A DNA stretch of 14,481 nt, taken from Alphaproteobacteria bacterium. GTDB lineage: Bacteria > Pseudomonadota > Alphaproteobacteria > Rhizobiales > Devosiaceae. Under the pieces are notes generated by a model. The model ran no database searches. It was not told the DNA's origin and was given only the letters and a program-made list of their open reading frames with translations. The number at the start of each line of letters is the position of its first letter. The stretch's first letter is position 1. Shown piece by piece: positions 1-7,320 of the stretch. The position numbers were made by a program, and so were the translations under genes. The stretch lies in NCBI GenBank assembly GCA_018820005.1, contig JAHJOS010000318.1, forward strand, positions 1-14,481, given 5' to 3'.

Positions 1-2
1 CC

Positions 3-509
3 TTCAACCTGTCGCCACGGCGTGAAATCCACACGCTCTGGCAGACCGAACTGCCGTTCGGGTGTGTGGTTTCGCCCCATCATCCCCTGGCGGCGGGCAC
101 GACCACCAGCCTGCAGGAAGCCGTCCACTACCCCATAGCCCTGCAAAGCAAGGCCCTGCTGATCCGCCGCTATCTGGAGTCGCGGTACAGCTGGTTGTTC
201 TCGGAAGGACAGAAGCGCGTTGAAACCAATTCCCTGCAACTGGTCAAACTTCTCGCCAAGAGCGGTGACTATGTTGCCTTCACCTCCGAGCTTGATGCGG
301 CTTCGGAATTGCTGGCGGGGGAGCTGGTCTTCATTCCCGTCCGCGACAAGGGCGCGGAGCCCCAAACAATAAGCGTCGCCATAGATGGCAGTCGCTCACT
401 GTCTCGCGTCGTACGCATCGTTGCCGATATGACGGAAGCCGTTGCCAGAAAATGCCTGGACGATGTGAGAAGCCTCAAGTTTGAAGAGCGCATGACATCA
501 AGCGCCTGA
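3..509 (+). CDS. LysR-type transcriptional regulator, C-terminal part (5' end outside window)
   Basis: The reading frame is open from the left edge and ends with TGA at 507-509, giving 168 visible residues. They match the effector-binding half of LysR-type regulators. An 'ELPFGCVVSPHHPLA' stretch corresponds to the family's P-x-HPLA strand. A central 'E...S..LVKLLAKSGDYVAF' stretch corresponds to the usual conserved E-T-N/S helix. An 'AGELVFIPVRD' stretch corresponds to the LV-x-IP segment near the end. The DNA-binding helix-turn-helix would lie upstream, outside the window. The internal GTG at 66 is not a credible start because homology continues to its left. The effector and target genes cannot be told from this fragment. 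No terminator is visible after the stop. Family assignment is fairly safe; function is unknown. Confidence 0.8.
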   Translation, partial: FNLSPRREIHTLWQTELPFGCVVSPHHPLAAGTTTSLQEAVHYPIALQSKALLIRRYLESRYSWLFSEGQKRVETNSLQLVKLLAKSGDYVAFTSELDAASELLAGELVFIPVRDKGAEPQTISVAIDGSRSLSRVVRIVADMTEAVARKCLDDVRSLKFEERMTSSA

Positions 510-829
510 CGACCTGTCGACCTGCCAGTGCCAATGTGCTCGGCACGGGCCACGGCTGTCATGCATGATCCCGGTTTATGGGGCTCGTTGTGCGGTGGTG
601 GATATGGCCAGAGATCCGGGCTTTTTCTTCTTCAAGGGACGGGAGAAGCAGCCTCTCCTCACCTGCAAGATTCTCACAATGGCTGACGGATGCCATAAAG
701 CTGCGCAACTGCGAGCTTTGCTCGTCCCCGCGCCGTGATAGCACTGAGCAACGATGCTCATCACATGCGCTCGGAAAGATCACGGGTCGCATTTCGAGCC
801 GCGGCATTTCAGGATATTTTGAAAAGTAA
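510..829. other. Geneless stretch between LysR gene and tRNA-Arg
   Basis: About 320 bases with no convincing gene. Open frames exist on both strands (for example 578-829 on the plus strand), but their translations are Ser/Arg-rich, resemble no family I know, and have no good ribosome-binding site. The longest minus-strand frame runs straight through the tRNA. A T-rich run on the minus strand just past the tRNA 3' end (about 819-829) could help end tRNA transcription, but no clear hairpin precedes it. Confidence 0.5.
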
Positions 830-906
830 TGGCGCGCCCTAAGAGATTCGAACTCCTGACCCCCAGATTCGTAGTCTGGTGCTCTATCCAGCTGAGCGAA
901 GGGCGC
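830..906 (-). tRNA. tRNA-Arg (anticodon ACG), CCA encoded
   Basis: Reading the minus strand, a full cloverleaf can be drawn. The acceptor stem GCGCCCT (906-900) pairs with AGGGCGC (840-834). The D stem is GCTC/GAGC. The anticodon stem CCAGA/TCTGG encloses the loop CTACGAA, so the anticodon is ACG, the wobble-adenosine (inosine) type that reads CGU/CGC/CGA. The T arm AGGAG-TTCGAAT-CTCTT includes one G-T wobble. The discriminator base is G, followed by a genomically encoded CCA at 832-830. The total is 77 nt, normal for this isoacceptor. No other tRNA lies beside it and no promoter stands out upstream. tRNA 3' ends are common integration sites, but no duplicated 3' end was found in this window. 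Confidence 0.96.
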
Positions 907-1027
907 GCACGACCGTCGGTGACGGCGACTATCAGAAGCTGGGCAATGCCCTACTGACTGAAGCGGCGCCACCCATACAGGGGCCATTTCAGCTTGGCAA
1001 GCGTGGATGACAGTTTTTCTCTGCGCC

Positions 1028-2458
1028 TTAGTTTTTCAACAGGAGACTGGCCGGCAGGAAGAGGTCGAACCTTGTACCCACCGGTTGGTCCACAAAGCTC
1101 AGGCTGCCGCCGTGGGCCTGGGTTAGTTCTCGGGCGATGGCAAGGCCCAGCCCCGTCCCCCCGGCCCGAGCGGAGCCCTCGAAGGCCACAAAGAGATTAT
1201 CCCGGGCACGGGGCGGCAAGCCCAGACCATTGTCGGACACAGACAGCGTGACGCCTTGTGCTGTCTGTTCGACCGAAACCACGACCGACGGCGCACTCAC
1301 TTTGGTGCCGGCCGATTCGAGGGCCTCACGCGCGTTCTTGAGCAGATTGAGCATGACGCGCCCGATCTGACCGCTGTCGAGGTTGAGCGAAAGCCCAGCC
1401 GGCACGGCATTGGTGAAACTGATGGCAGGGTGATCGGACAGGCGGGCATCAAAGGCAGCCTCATCGACCAAGGGGCGGAGCGCAAGCGGCGCCAGAGTCG
1501 GTGGCACGGCGGTTTCTCGCCCATAGTCGAGCACGGATTGGGCAAAACCGATGGCCCGATCGAGCGTGGTTACCAGGCGTGGCGCCAGGCGCTGCACATT
1601 GGGATCATCAAGCGTTGCCACTTGATCGGAAAGCAATTGTGCCGAGGTCAGGGTATTGCGCAAATCGTGATTGATCTTGGCGACCGCCAGCCCCAGATCG
1701 GCAAGATGTCGGCGCTGCCGCAGCAGCGAGAAGATATCGGTCTCCATGGCGGCCAGTTCACGCTCGGCAATGCCGATCTCGTCGCGGCGCTGGGACGGCG
1801 TGATGATGAGGACGCCGTTCTCGGGCGCCTGGCGAAATGCCAGCATGTTCTGGGTCAGGCGCCGCACCGGCTGGATCAGCAACACGCTCGCCAACAGATA
1901 GAGAGCCAGCGCCGTCAGCAGGGCCAGCGCGAGCGATACTGCCACGATCTGCACCGAATAGCGCAGCAGGTCCTCGCGCAGCGGCCGCTCGGGCATCAGC
2001 AGTTCGACCATGGTCTGATCGAGATCCCCGGGCCCAACAATGCGCAGTGTGCGCCCCGGTCCGGCAAAGAGGGTATCGAACGCGCCCATGATCAGCGTGG
2101 GAAGATCGCGGTTGCGCATATCGGCGGTTACGACTTCTTCAGGCCTGACGGGGTCGGCCAGCTCTATAAGCTGGCTCTGGCCTTCGCGACGATAAACGAT
2201 GGCATAGGCCCCCGCCGAGGTCAGCAGGCGGTCGGTAAGATTGCGCGGCAGGGCCATGACATCGGGCACTGCATCGAGCACGCGGGCACCCACCACGCCC
2301 ACCCGGAGGCGATCATCGAGCCAGCTGGCGCGGTAATTGGCGAGCGAGGGCAGATACACCACAACTTCGACAAGCAATATCACCGCGCTGATCGTGGCGA
2401 TGAGCTTGATAGAGAGACCCGAGAACAGGCTGGGCAGCGCACGGCGTTTAGTGGTCAT
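1028..2458 (-). CDS. Membrane sensor histidine kinase (HAMP, HisKA, HATPase)
   Basis: A 476-aa inner-membrane sensor kinase. There is a hydrophobic segment at about residues 16-38, an extracytoplasmic sensor region of roughly 130 residues with no recognised fold, a second membrane segment at about 168-195, and a HAMP-like linker to about 247. The phospho-acceptor H-box has the core NHDLRN with His264. The ATP-binding domain shows the N-box NLLKNAREA (371-379), the G1 box DNGLGLP (409-415) and the G2 box GGTGLGLAIA (433-442), so all catalytic elements are present. I chose ATG 2458 because the upstream extension has a TTG start and a Cys-rich, non-membrane-like beginning. No Shine-Dalgarno precedes the ATG, but a TATATT sits 8 bases upstream, which could mean a leaderless transcript. 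No response regulator is encoded nearby, so the partner is unknown. It lies 54 bp downstream of the oxidoreductase gene, same strand. Confidence 0.9.
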   Translation of the reverse strand: MTTKRRALPSLFSGLSIKLIATISAVILLVEVVVYLPSLANYRASWLDDRLRVGVVGARVLDAVPDVMALPRNLTDRLLTSAGAYAIVYRREGQSQLIELADPVRPEEVVTADMRNRDLPTLIMGAFDTLFAGPGRTLRIVGPGDLDQTMVELLMPERPLREDLLRYSVQIVAVSLALALLTALALYLLASVLLIQPVRRLTQNMLAFRQAPENGVLIITPSQRRDEIGIAERELAAMETDIFSLLRQRRHLADLGLAVAKINHDLRNTLTSAQLLSDQVATLDDPNVQRLAPRLVTTLDRAIGFAQSVLDYGRETAVPPTLAPLALRPLVDEAAFDARLSDHPAISFTNAVPAGLSLNLDSGQIGRVMLNLLKNAREALESAGTKVSAPSVVVSVEQTAQGVTLSVSDNGLGLPPRARDNLFVAFEGSARAGGTGLGLAIARELTQAHGGSLSFVDQPVGTRFDLFLPASLLLKN

Positions 2459-2482
2459 GCAATGACAATATAGGCAAACCAA

Positions 2483-2503
2483 CGCCGGGCGTAAGTCCCG
2501 GCG
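2483..2503 (-). terminator. Hairpin between oxidoreductase and histidine kinase genes
   Basis: Seven perfect G/C-rich pairs (CGCCGGG with CCCGGCG) enclose a 7-base loop, 9 bases after the oxidoreductase stop codon. On the minus strand it is followed by TTGGTTTG, a weak T tract. It could end or attenuate read-through into the kinase gene, whose possible -10 element (TATATT, 2467-2472) comes just after. The poor T tract makes full termination doubtful. Confidence 0.4.
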
Positions 2504-2512
2504 CCGCAGAAA

Positions 2513-3943
2513 TCAGGCACTGCGCCGCGGCAGGCGGGCGCGGAGGCGGGCCCAGCCGGACAGGGGGTGGGTGGCACGGAACTGGCGCCCCATATCGGTC
2601 AGCACGGCGGCAGGACTGGTTGCCGGCAAGGCCAGACTGGCCAGATCGCCTGCGCCCATGCCGCGATCGAGAGCCATGGCGAGCATGGCCATGACACCCT
2701 CAGCCCCTGGGCCCAGCATGGCGCCGCCTAAAATGGCGCCTTTGGCCGAAACGATCAGGCTGGCAGTCCCCGAGATCTCGCCGGCGGCCTGCCCCGTGAC
2801 GGTTTCGGACAGACTGGCTCGCAGCATGGCCTGCCCGGAGCGCAGACCTTTGGCCGTTTGAACAAGCCCGATCTGTGCCAGAGGGGGCGTGGTAGCGACC
2901 CGATGCGGCACGCGCTGTGCAGAAACCGCTGGCGCCGCGTGCCCCAAGGCCCGATGCAACACGGCTTCGAGCTGGGCCTGCGCCATTGCGAGATCATGGA
3001 CTGCAGCTGCACCACCGATGGCAAGAATGCGGGCGTTGCTGGTGCGGCCCTCGCGACTGAGCAGTGGCCGGTCGGGGTGGGCGGGGTCGGGCCGCAGCCG
3101 CGCCTGCGCCAGAAGAGCACCATCGAGCTCGGGCGCGCGCCCCATTGCCACAAGAATATGAGAGACGTCGCGCGCGTCAGGACTGCCGTCGGCCAGCAGC
3201 AATGTCACGCCAGTGCCCTGACGGCGCGGAACGATGGCCGTGACGCTCGCACCATCGACAATATCAATGCCCTCCTCGCGCAGGGTGCGCAGAAGGATGG
3301 CGACAAGTTCAGGATCAAAGCCGGGCAGCAACGGCCCTTGCGGCACCAGCGTCACTTCTGCGCCGAGACGGGCATAGGCCTGCGCCAGCTCAACCGCCTC
3401 GGGGCCGCCGCCCAGCACCAGCAGATGGCTGAGCTTGCGCATGTTTTCCACAATGCTGTCGGGCGTAAAAAATGGTACCTCGGTCAGGCCCTGCAAGTCG
3501 GGGAGAACCGGCCGGGCACCGGTGGCTAGAACGAAGAGGCCGGCCCGCACGGCGACATCACCAATTGCGAGCGTCTGGCGATCGGTGAAAACGGCTGGCC
3601 CTTCAAGGTTCATGATTCCCAGAGCAGCGCGGCGTTCAGGCGCAGCATCGGGGTGCATCGCAGAGGCTACCGCCTGGGCCCGTTCGCCGATCGCGCGATA
3701 ATTTGGCTTGGGATCGGTCGTACCCATGCCAAGCGCAGCCGAACTTCGTATGGCGTGAGCACGATTGGCACTGGCCAGCAGTGCCGCGCCCTGGGCTGCG
3801 TTTTTTGCCCCATCGCCGGGCACCACGACACCCTGATCAAGCAAGGCAACCGCCAGCCCGAGCTGACGGGCACGCAGCGCTAGGCTGATGCCCAGCGCGC
3901 CGGCGCCGATGATACAGAGATCGGGCTTGAGGAGATCTGCCAT
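2513..3943 (-). CDS. FAD/NAD(P)-binding oxidoreductase of the disulfide-reductase fold, lacking redox cysteines
   Basis: A 476-aa flavoprotein-like protein related to dihydrolipoamide dehydrogenase and mercuric reductase. It has an N-terminal Rossmann motif GAGALG (about 13-18), the ATGARP motif (about 140-145), a second dinucleotide-binding motif GGGPEAVE (about 178-185) and a C-terminal interface-like domain. The segment that normally carries the Cys-x4-Cys redox pair aligns at about residues 43-59 but reads GDGAKNAAQGAALLASA, with no cysteine. The only cysteine in the protein is near residue 10. The C-terminal region where these enzymes keep an active His-Glu pair (about 435-449) reads LALPATSPAAVL, with neither residue. 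The FAD-contacting Asp of the A-x-GD motif is Gly (AIGGAAA). So it cannot be a classical disulfide reductase; it may be another NAD(P)H oxidoreductase or a degenerate binding protein. ATG 3943 is preferred to the in-frame TTG at 3952; no strong Shine-Dalgarno is seen. Confidence 0.85.
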   Translation of the reverse strand: MADLLKPDLCIIGAGALGISLALRARQLGLAVALLDQGVVVPGDGAKNAAQGAALLASANRAHAIRSSAALGMGTTDPKPNYRAIGERAQAVASAMHPDAAPERRAALGIMNLEGPAVFTDRQTLAIGDVAVRAGLFVLATGARPVLPDLQGLTEVPFFTPDSIVENMRKLSHLLVLGGGPEAVELAQAYARLGAEVTLVPQGPLLPGFDPELVAILLRTLREEGIDIVDGASVTAIVPRRQGTGVTLLLADGSPDARDVSHILVAMGRAPELDGALLAQARLRPDPAHPDRPLLSREGRTSNARILAIGGAAAVHDLAMAQAQLEAVLHRALGHAAPAVSAQRVPHRVATTPPLAQIGLVQTAKGLRSGQAMLRASLSETVTGQAAGEISGTASLIVSAKGAILGGAMLGPGAEGVMAMLAMALDRGMGAGDLASLALPATSPAAVLTDMGRQFRATHPLSGWARLRARLPRRSA

Positions 3944-3975
3944 GACTGCCAATGGCTGAGGAACGACACGCAGGA

Positions 3976-4004
3976 CTTATGCGGCGATCCCGCGCAGAAA
4001 ACAA
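3976..4004 (-). promoter_or_regulatory. Weak candidate promoter for the oxidoreductase gene
   Basis: On the minus strand TTGTTT (4004-3999) and CATAAG (3981-3976) are separated by 17 bases, about 33 bases before ATG 3943. The match to the sigma-70 consensus is only partial. It would make the oxidoreductase gene divergent from rpmH within a shared 231-bp region. Confidence 0.25.
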
Positions 4005-4040
4005 CGGGGCACCGCAGCGTGCGAAGTGTGGTGTGGCGCG

Positions 4041-4070
4041 TTGACTTGGGGCCAAGTTTTCCCCTATAGA
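4041..4070 (+). promoter_or_regulatory. Sigma-70-type promoter of rpmH-rnpA-yidC
   Basis: TTGACT (4041-4046) and TATAGA (4065-4070) are separated by 18 bases, a good match to the alphaproteobacterial housekeeping promoter. Transcription would begin near 4077, leaving a leader of roughly 100 nt before rpmH. The position fits expression of the rpmH block. Confidence 0.7.
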
Positions 4071-4143
4071 CGCCACCAACCCGCACCGTGGGCGCCCAGC
4101 GCTTGATGTGTGTCCGATATTCTTGCTCATGAGCAGCCCATCC

Positions 4144-4174
4144 AGAGGAACCGTGCTTCGCGCGGTTTGATGAC
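4144..4174 (+). promoter_or_regulatory. rpmH leader: distant Shine-Dalgarno plus hairpin next to the start
   Basis: The only Shine-Dalgarno-like sequence before rpmH is AGAGGA (4144-4149), about 25 bases from the ATG, which is too far for normal use. Between them lies a hairpin: AACCGTG (4149-4155) pairs with CGCGGTT (4161-4167) around the loop CTTCG, with one G-U pair. When folded, the linear distance between AGAGG and the ATG falls to about 7-8 bases (TGATGAC). The pairing is read directly from the sequence; the role in start selection is inferred. Confidence 0.45.
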
Positions 4175-4309
4175 ATGAAACGTACTTATCAGCCGTCCCA
4201 GCTCGTGCGTGCCCGCCGCCACGGTTTCCGTGCCCGTATGGCCACCAAGGACGGTCGTGCGATCATCAACAAGCGCCGTCGCGACGGCCGCAAGAAGCTC
4301 ACTGCCTAA
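4175..4309 (+). CDS. rpmH: 50S ribosomal protein L34
   Basis: A complete 44-residue protein beginning MKRTYQPSQLVRARRHGFRA and ending RRRDGRKKLTA, the unmistakable highly basic L34 sequence of the large ribosomal subunit, at its usual length. The conserved MKRTYQPS start fixes the ATG at 4175. It is the first gene after the promoter at 4041-4070 and lies 14 bases before rnpA, the near-universal rpmH-rnpA order. The rnpA Shine-Dalgarno overlaps its stop codon, so the two are almost certainly co-transcribed and perhaps translationally linked. The unusual spacing of its own ribosome-binding site is described in the separate leader entry. Confidence 0.98.
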   Translation: MKRTYQPSQLVRARRHGFRARMATKDGRAIINKRRRDGRKKLTA

Positions 4310-4323
4310 GGACGCGTGGCCGG

Positions 4324-4728
4324 ATGACGGCCATTGCGCCCAAGCGTGACGTTCTGCGTCGGCTGACAAAGCGTTCCCAATTTCAAAGGGCTGCCCGGGG
4401 CAATCGCGCCGGGCGCTCTGCGTTTGGGCTGCAGGCAATCGCAGCCCCCCTGCCCGAACCTGGTGTCGGGTTTACCGTCACCAAGAAGACGGGCAATTCT
4501 CCGGAACGCAACCGCATAAAACGTCGCCTTCGCGCTGCTGTGACAGCATGCGCGCGTGACTTTGTGCCCGCCCACGACTATGTGCTGGTCGGACGGCGCG
4601 AAGCGCTGAGTGAACCCTTTGCCAAGCTGGTTGCCGATCTGGAGGCCTTGATCGTGCGTGTGCACGCCCCCAGATCGACTGATCAGCAACATTCTTCCGG
4701 CCGCGGCCCACGGAAACCGAAACAATGA
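4324..4728 (+). CDS. rnpA: Ribonuclease P protein component
   Basis: A 134-aa basic protein, the protein subunit that helps the RNase P RNA bind and cleave the 5' leader of precursor tRNAs. The signature RNR motif occurs in ERNRIKRRLR (about 61-70), preceded by the conserved GFTVTKKTGNSP strand (about 49-60) and followed by the DYVLVGRR segment (about 85-92). The C-terminal tail of about 25 residues is hydrophilic and longer than in E. coli RnpA, which is common in alphaproteobacteria. AAGGA (4308-4312), overlapping the rpmH stop codon, lies 11 bases before the ATG. The stop codon overlaps the yidC start as ATGA (4725-4728). yidD, often found between rnpA and yidC, is absent here. Confidence 0.96.
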   Translation: MTAIAPKRDVLRRLTKRSQFQRAARGNRAGRSAFGLQAIAAPLPEPGVGFTVTKKTGNSPERNRIKRRLRAAVTACARDFVPAHDYVLVGRREALSEPFAKLVADLEALIVRVHAPRSTDQQHSSGRGPRKPKQ

Positions 4729-6572
4729 CCGATAATCGCAATGTGATCCTTGCCATCGTGCTGAGCATGGCCGTGCTGTTTGGCTGGCAATTCTTTATTG
4801 CCGGGCCGCGCATGGAACAGGCACAGCAGCAGGCGCAGATTGCGGCCGAGCAGGCCCAGACCGAGGCGGCACTGGCGACACCGGCTGCCAGCACGGGTGA
4901 TGTCGCGGTGGCCGCCGGTACGCCCGGCGCCGTGGCCAGCGATGGCTCGCCTGTCTATGCCGACCGCGCCACCGCCATTGCCGCCACCAGCCGCGTCAGC
5001 ATTGACACGCCAGATCTCGAAGGCTCGATCAACCTGACCGGCGCACGGCTGGACGATCTCGAACTCAAGCAGTACCGCGAGACGGTCGACCCGACCTCGC
5101 CCATCATTACGCTGCTGACGCCCGCCGGCGCCCCCAACGCCTATTTTGCCGAACAGGGCTGGGTGCCCGCCAGCGGCACCGGTGTTGTGGTGCCTGACAG
5201 CAAGAGCGTCTGGACCGTCGAGGGCGACGCCACCGCGCTGACCGCGGCTACGCCGGTTACGCTGCGCTGGGACAATGGCGCGGGCCTGATCTTCCGCCGC
5301 ACCTTCAGCGTGGACGACTATTATCTTTTCACGGTCGACCAATCGGTTGAGAACGTCGGCACGGGCGATGTGGCGCTGTTCCCCTATGCCCGCGTGGCCC
5401 GCCATGGCACGCCCAAGGTTGCGAACTTCTTCATCCAGCATGAAGGCCCCCACGGCGTGCTGGGCTCCAACAACATGGTGTCCAAGAAGTATACGGACCT
5501 GCAGAAGGACCAGCAGGCCCGCTTTGACAATACCACCGGCTGGCTGGGCTTTTCGGACAAGTACTGGGCCACGGCCGTGCTACCCAAGCCCAACACCACC
5601 ATCAATGCGCTCTTCTCCTGGAAGAACACCGGCAGCTATGACGACTACCAGACCAGCTTTGTGGAGACCACGCCCGTGGTCATCGCGGCCGGCAGCACGG
5701 TGACGCATCAGAGCTATCTGTTTGCCGGCGCCAAGGAAGAAGCCGTCATCAATGGCTACCAGCAGAAATACGGCTTTGACCGCATTGACCTGCTGATCGA
5801 CTGGGGCTGGTTCAGCTTCCTGACCAAACCGATGTATTACCTGCTGACGTTCCTGAATGGCATCATCGGTAATTTCGGCCTGGCCGTGCTGGCCGTGACC
5901 ATCATCGTCAAGGCACTGTTCTTCCCGCTGGCTAGCCGCTCCTATGCGTCAATGGCCGCCATGCGCCGCGTGCAGCCGGAGATGAAGTCGATCCAGGAGC
6001 GCCTCAAGGACGATCGGCCCGCCCAGCAGCAGGCCATGATGGAGCTCTACAAGAAGGAAAAGATCAATCCGCTCAGCGGTTGCTGGCCGGTACTGATCCA
6101 GATCCCGGTGTTCTTCTCGCTCTATACGGTTATCTTCATCAGCCTGGACATGCGCCATGCGCCGTTCTTTGGCTGGATCCAGGATCTGGCTGCGCCCGAT
6201 CCGACCAATATCTTCACCCTGTTCGGCCTGATCCCGTGGGATCCGACCGTGCTGCCCTTCATCGGCGGCTTCCTGCATCTGGGCGTGTGGCCTGTGATCA
6301 TGGGCATCACCATGTGGGTGCAGATGAAGCTCAACCCGCCGCCGCCGGATCCGACGCAGGCGATGATCTTCAACTGGATGCCGGTTATCTTCACCTTCAT
6401 GCTGGGCACGTTCCCCGCCGGTCTGGTGATCTACTGGGCCTGGAACAACACGCTGTCGGTCACCCAGCAGTATTTCATCATGAAGCGCCACGGCGCCGAG
6501 GTGAACCTGCTCGGCAATATCCTGGACGCCTTCAAGCGCAAGCCCAAGGCCTCCGAGCCGACCAAGCCCTGA
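4725..6572 (+). CDS. yidC: Membrane protein insertase YidC
   Basis: A 615-aa YidC of the Gram-negative type. It inserts proteins into the inner membrane, alone or with SecYEG, and helps fold them. A first membrane segment (about 7-26) is followed by an Ala/Gln-rich linker (about 30-90), a large periplasmic beta domain (about 90-345), and the conserved insertase core from about 365. The core includes KALFFPLASRSYASMAAMR, whose Arg414 corresponds to the groove arginine of E. coli YidC (R366), then the coiled-coil hairpin (about 415-450), NPLSGCWPVLIQIPVFFSLY (448-467), and two final membrane segments near 520-535 and 552-575. The basic C-terminus (KRKPKASEPTKP) is typical. The start overlaps the rnpA stop by four bases, favouring translational coupling. 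A GC-rich hairpin follows at 6601-6624. Confidence 0.98.
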   Translation: MTDNRNVILAIVLSMAVLFGWQFFIAGPRMEQAQQQAQIAAEQAQTEAALATPAASTGDVAVAAGTPGAVASDGSPVYADRATAIAATSRVSIDTPDLEGSINLTGARLDDLELKQYRETVDPTSPIITLLTPAGAPNAYFAEQGWVPASGTGVVVPDSKSVWTVEGDATALTAATPVTLRWDNGAGLIFRRTFSVDDYYLFTVDQSVENVGTGDVALFPYARVARHGTPKVANFFIQHEGPHGVLGSNNMVSKKYTDLQKDQQARFDNTTGWLGFSDKYWATAVLPKPNTTINALFSWKNTGSYDDYQTSFVETTPVVIAAGSTVTHQSYLFAGAKEEAVINGYQQKYGFDRIDLLIDWGWFSFLTKPMYYLLTFLNGIIGNFGLAVLAVTIIVKALFFPLASRSYASMAAMRRVQPEMKSIQERLKDDRPAQQQAMMELYKKEKINPLSGCWPVLIQIPVFFSLYTVIFISLDMRHAPFFGWIQDLAAPDPTNIFTLFGLIPWDPTVLPFIGGFLHLGVWPVIMGITMWVQMKLNPPPPDPTQAMIFNWMPVIFTFMLGTFPAGLVIYWAWNNTLSVTQQYFIMKRHGAEVNLLGNILDAFKRKPKASEPTKP

Positions 6573-6600
6573 TCGACTGTTTCGATCAGCCCATATTTAT

Positions 6601-6624
6601 GCCCGCCGGCCCTGTCCGGCGGGC
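6601..6624 (+). terminator. GC-rich hairpin between yidC and engB
   Basis: Nine perfect pairs (GCCCGCCGG with CCGGCGGGC) around a 6-base loop, followed by TCATTGTTT. It begins 28 bases after the yidC stop and ends 24 bases before the engB start. The T tract is poor, so partial termination or 3'-end protection of the yidC message is as likely as full termination; engB has no obvious separate promoter. Confidence 0.45.
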
Positions 6625-6648
6625 TCATTGTTTGAAGGCGAGCCCAGC

Positions 6649-7293
6649 ATGACCACAATCGATTACGCCCCCGACATGATCGAGCGCGGCCGCCTGCTGT
6701 TTGCCCGACCGTTCCTGTTCGTCAAAGGCTGCGTCAGCATTGCGGACCTGCCCGCGATGGACCGCGTGGAAATTGCCTTTGCTGGACGCTCCAACGTTGG
6801 CAAATCGAGCCTGATCAATGCCCTGTGCGGCACATCGGGCCTAGCGCGGACCTCCAATACGCCCGGGCGTACGCAGGAGCTCAATATCTTCGAGAGCCAG
6901 AGCGAGAGCCTGCGCGTGGTGGACATGCCCGGCTATGGCTATGCGCGCGCGCCCGAAGAAAAGGTGCGGGCCTGGACCAAGCTGATCCACCGCTATCTGA
7001 CAGGCCGCGCAACGCTGCGCCGGGTCTATGTGCTGGTGGATGGCCGCCATGGGCCCAAGGACAATGACCTGACGGTGATGAACGAGCTCGACAAGGCCGC
7101 CGTGAGCTATCAGGTGGTGCTGACCAAGGCCGACAAGCCGAGCAAGGAAGAACTCGATACGGTAATCGCCGCGACGCAGGCGGCCATTCTCAAGCGCCCT
7201 GCGGCCCATCCACAGGTGATCCTGACATCGTCAGTCAAGGGCGAGGGGCTCAAGGAATTGCGGACCGAAATCGCCATGCTGCTGGAAAGCTAG
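6649..7293 (+). CDS. engB: Ribosome biogenesis GTP-binding protein EngB (YihA/YsxC)
   Basis: A 214-aa TRAFAC-class GTPase needed for large ribosomal subunit assembly. All nucleotide motifs are visible: G1 GRSNVGKS (46-53), the G2 threonine in TPGRTQ (71-76), G3 DMPG (92-95), G4 TKAD (159-162) and a G5-like TSSVKG (193-198). The GYGYAR segment after G3 is typical of EngB. Length is normal for alphaproteobacteria. ATG 6649 is favoured over the in-frame TTG at 6628 because AAGG (6635-6638) lies 10 bases before it and the extension would overlap the downstream flank of the preceding hairpin. It follows yidC on the same strand, a linkage kept in many rhizobia. A strong hairpin terminator lies 28 bases after the stop. 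Confidence 0.97.
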   Translation: MTTIDYAPDMIERGRLLFARPFLFVKGCVSIADLPAMDRVEIAFAGRSNVGKSSLINALCGTSGLARTSNTPGRTQELNIFESQSESLRVVDMPGYGYARAPEEKVRAWTKLIHRYLTGRATLRRVYVLVDGRHGPKDNDLTVMNELDKAAVSYQVVLTKADKPSKEELDTVIAATQAAILKRPAAHPQVILTSSVKGEGLKELRTEIAMLLES

Positions 7294-7320
7294 TTCGCCC
7301 AGACCGGTACCCTGAAACAG

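Noticed and set aside
578..829. 83-aa plus-strand open frame after the LysR gene
   Set aside because: No ribosome-binding site, no family resemblance, Ser/Arg-rich composition as expected from random GC-rich sequence.
830..906. tRNA-Arg as an integration (att) site
   Set aside because: No duplicate of the tRNA 3' end, integrase gene or other mobile-element sign is visible in the window.
559..987. 142-aa minus-strand open frame spanning the tRNA
   Set aside because: It reads through the tRNA-Arg gene, giving the familiar tRNA-derived peptide; not a real protein.
1256..2473. 405-aa plus-strand open frame
   Set aside because: It is the antisense of the histidine kinase gene; its translation is rich in His/Gln/Arg with no family resemblance, while the minus strand shows complete kinase motifs.
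4683..5453. 256-aa minus-strand open frame
   Set aside because: Antisense of yidC with a repetitive, charge-rich translation and no recognisable motif.
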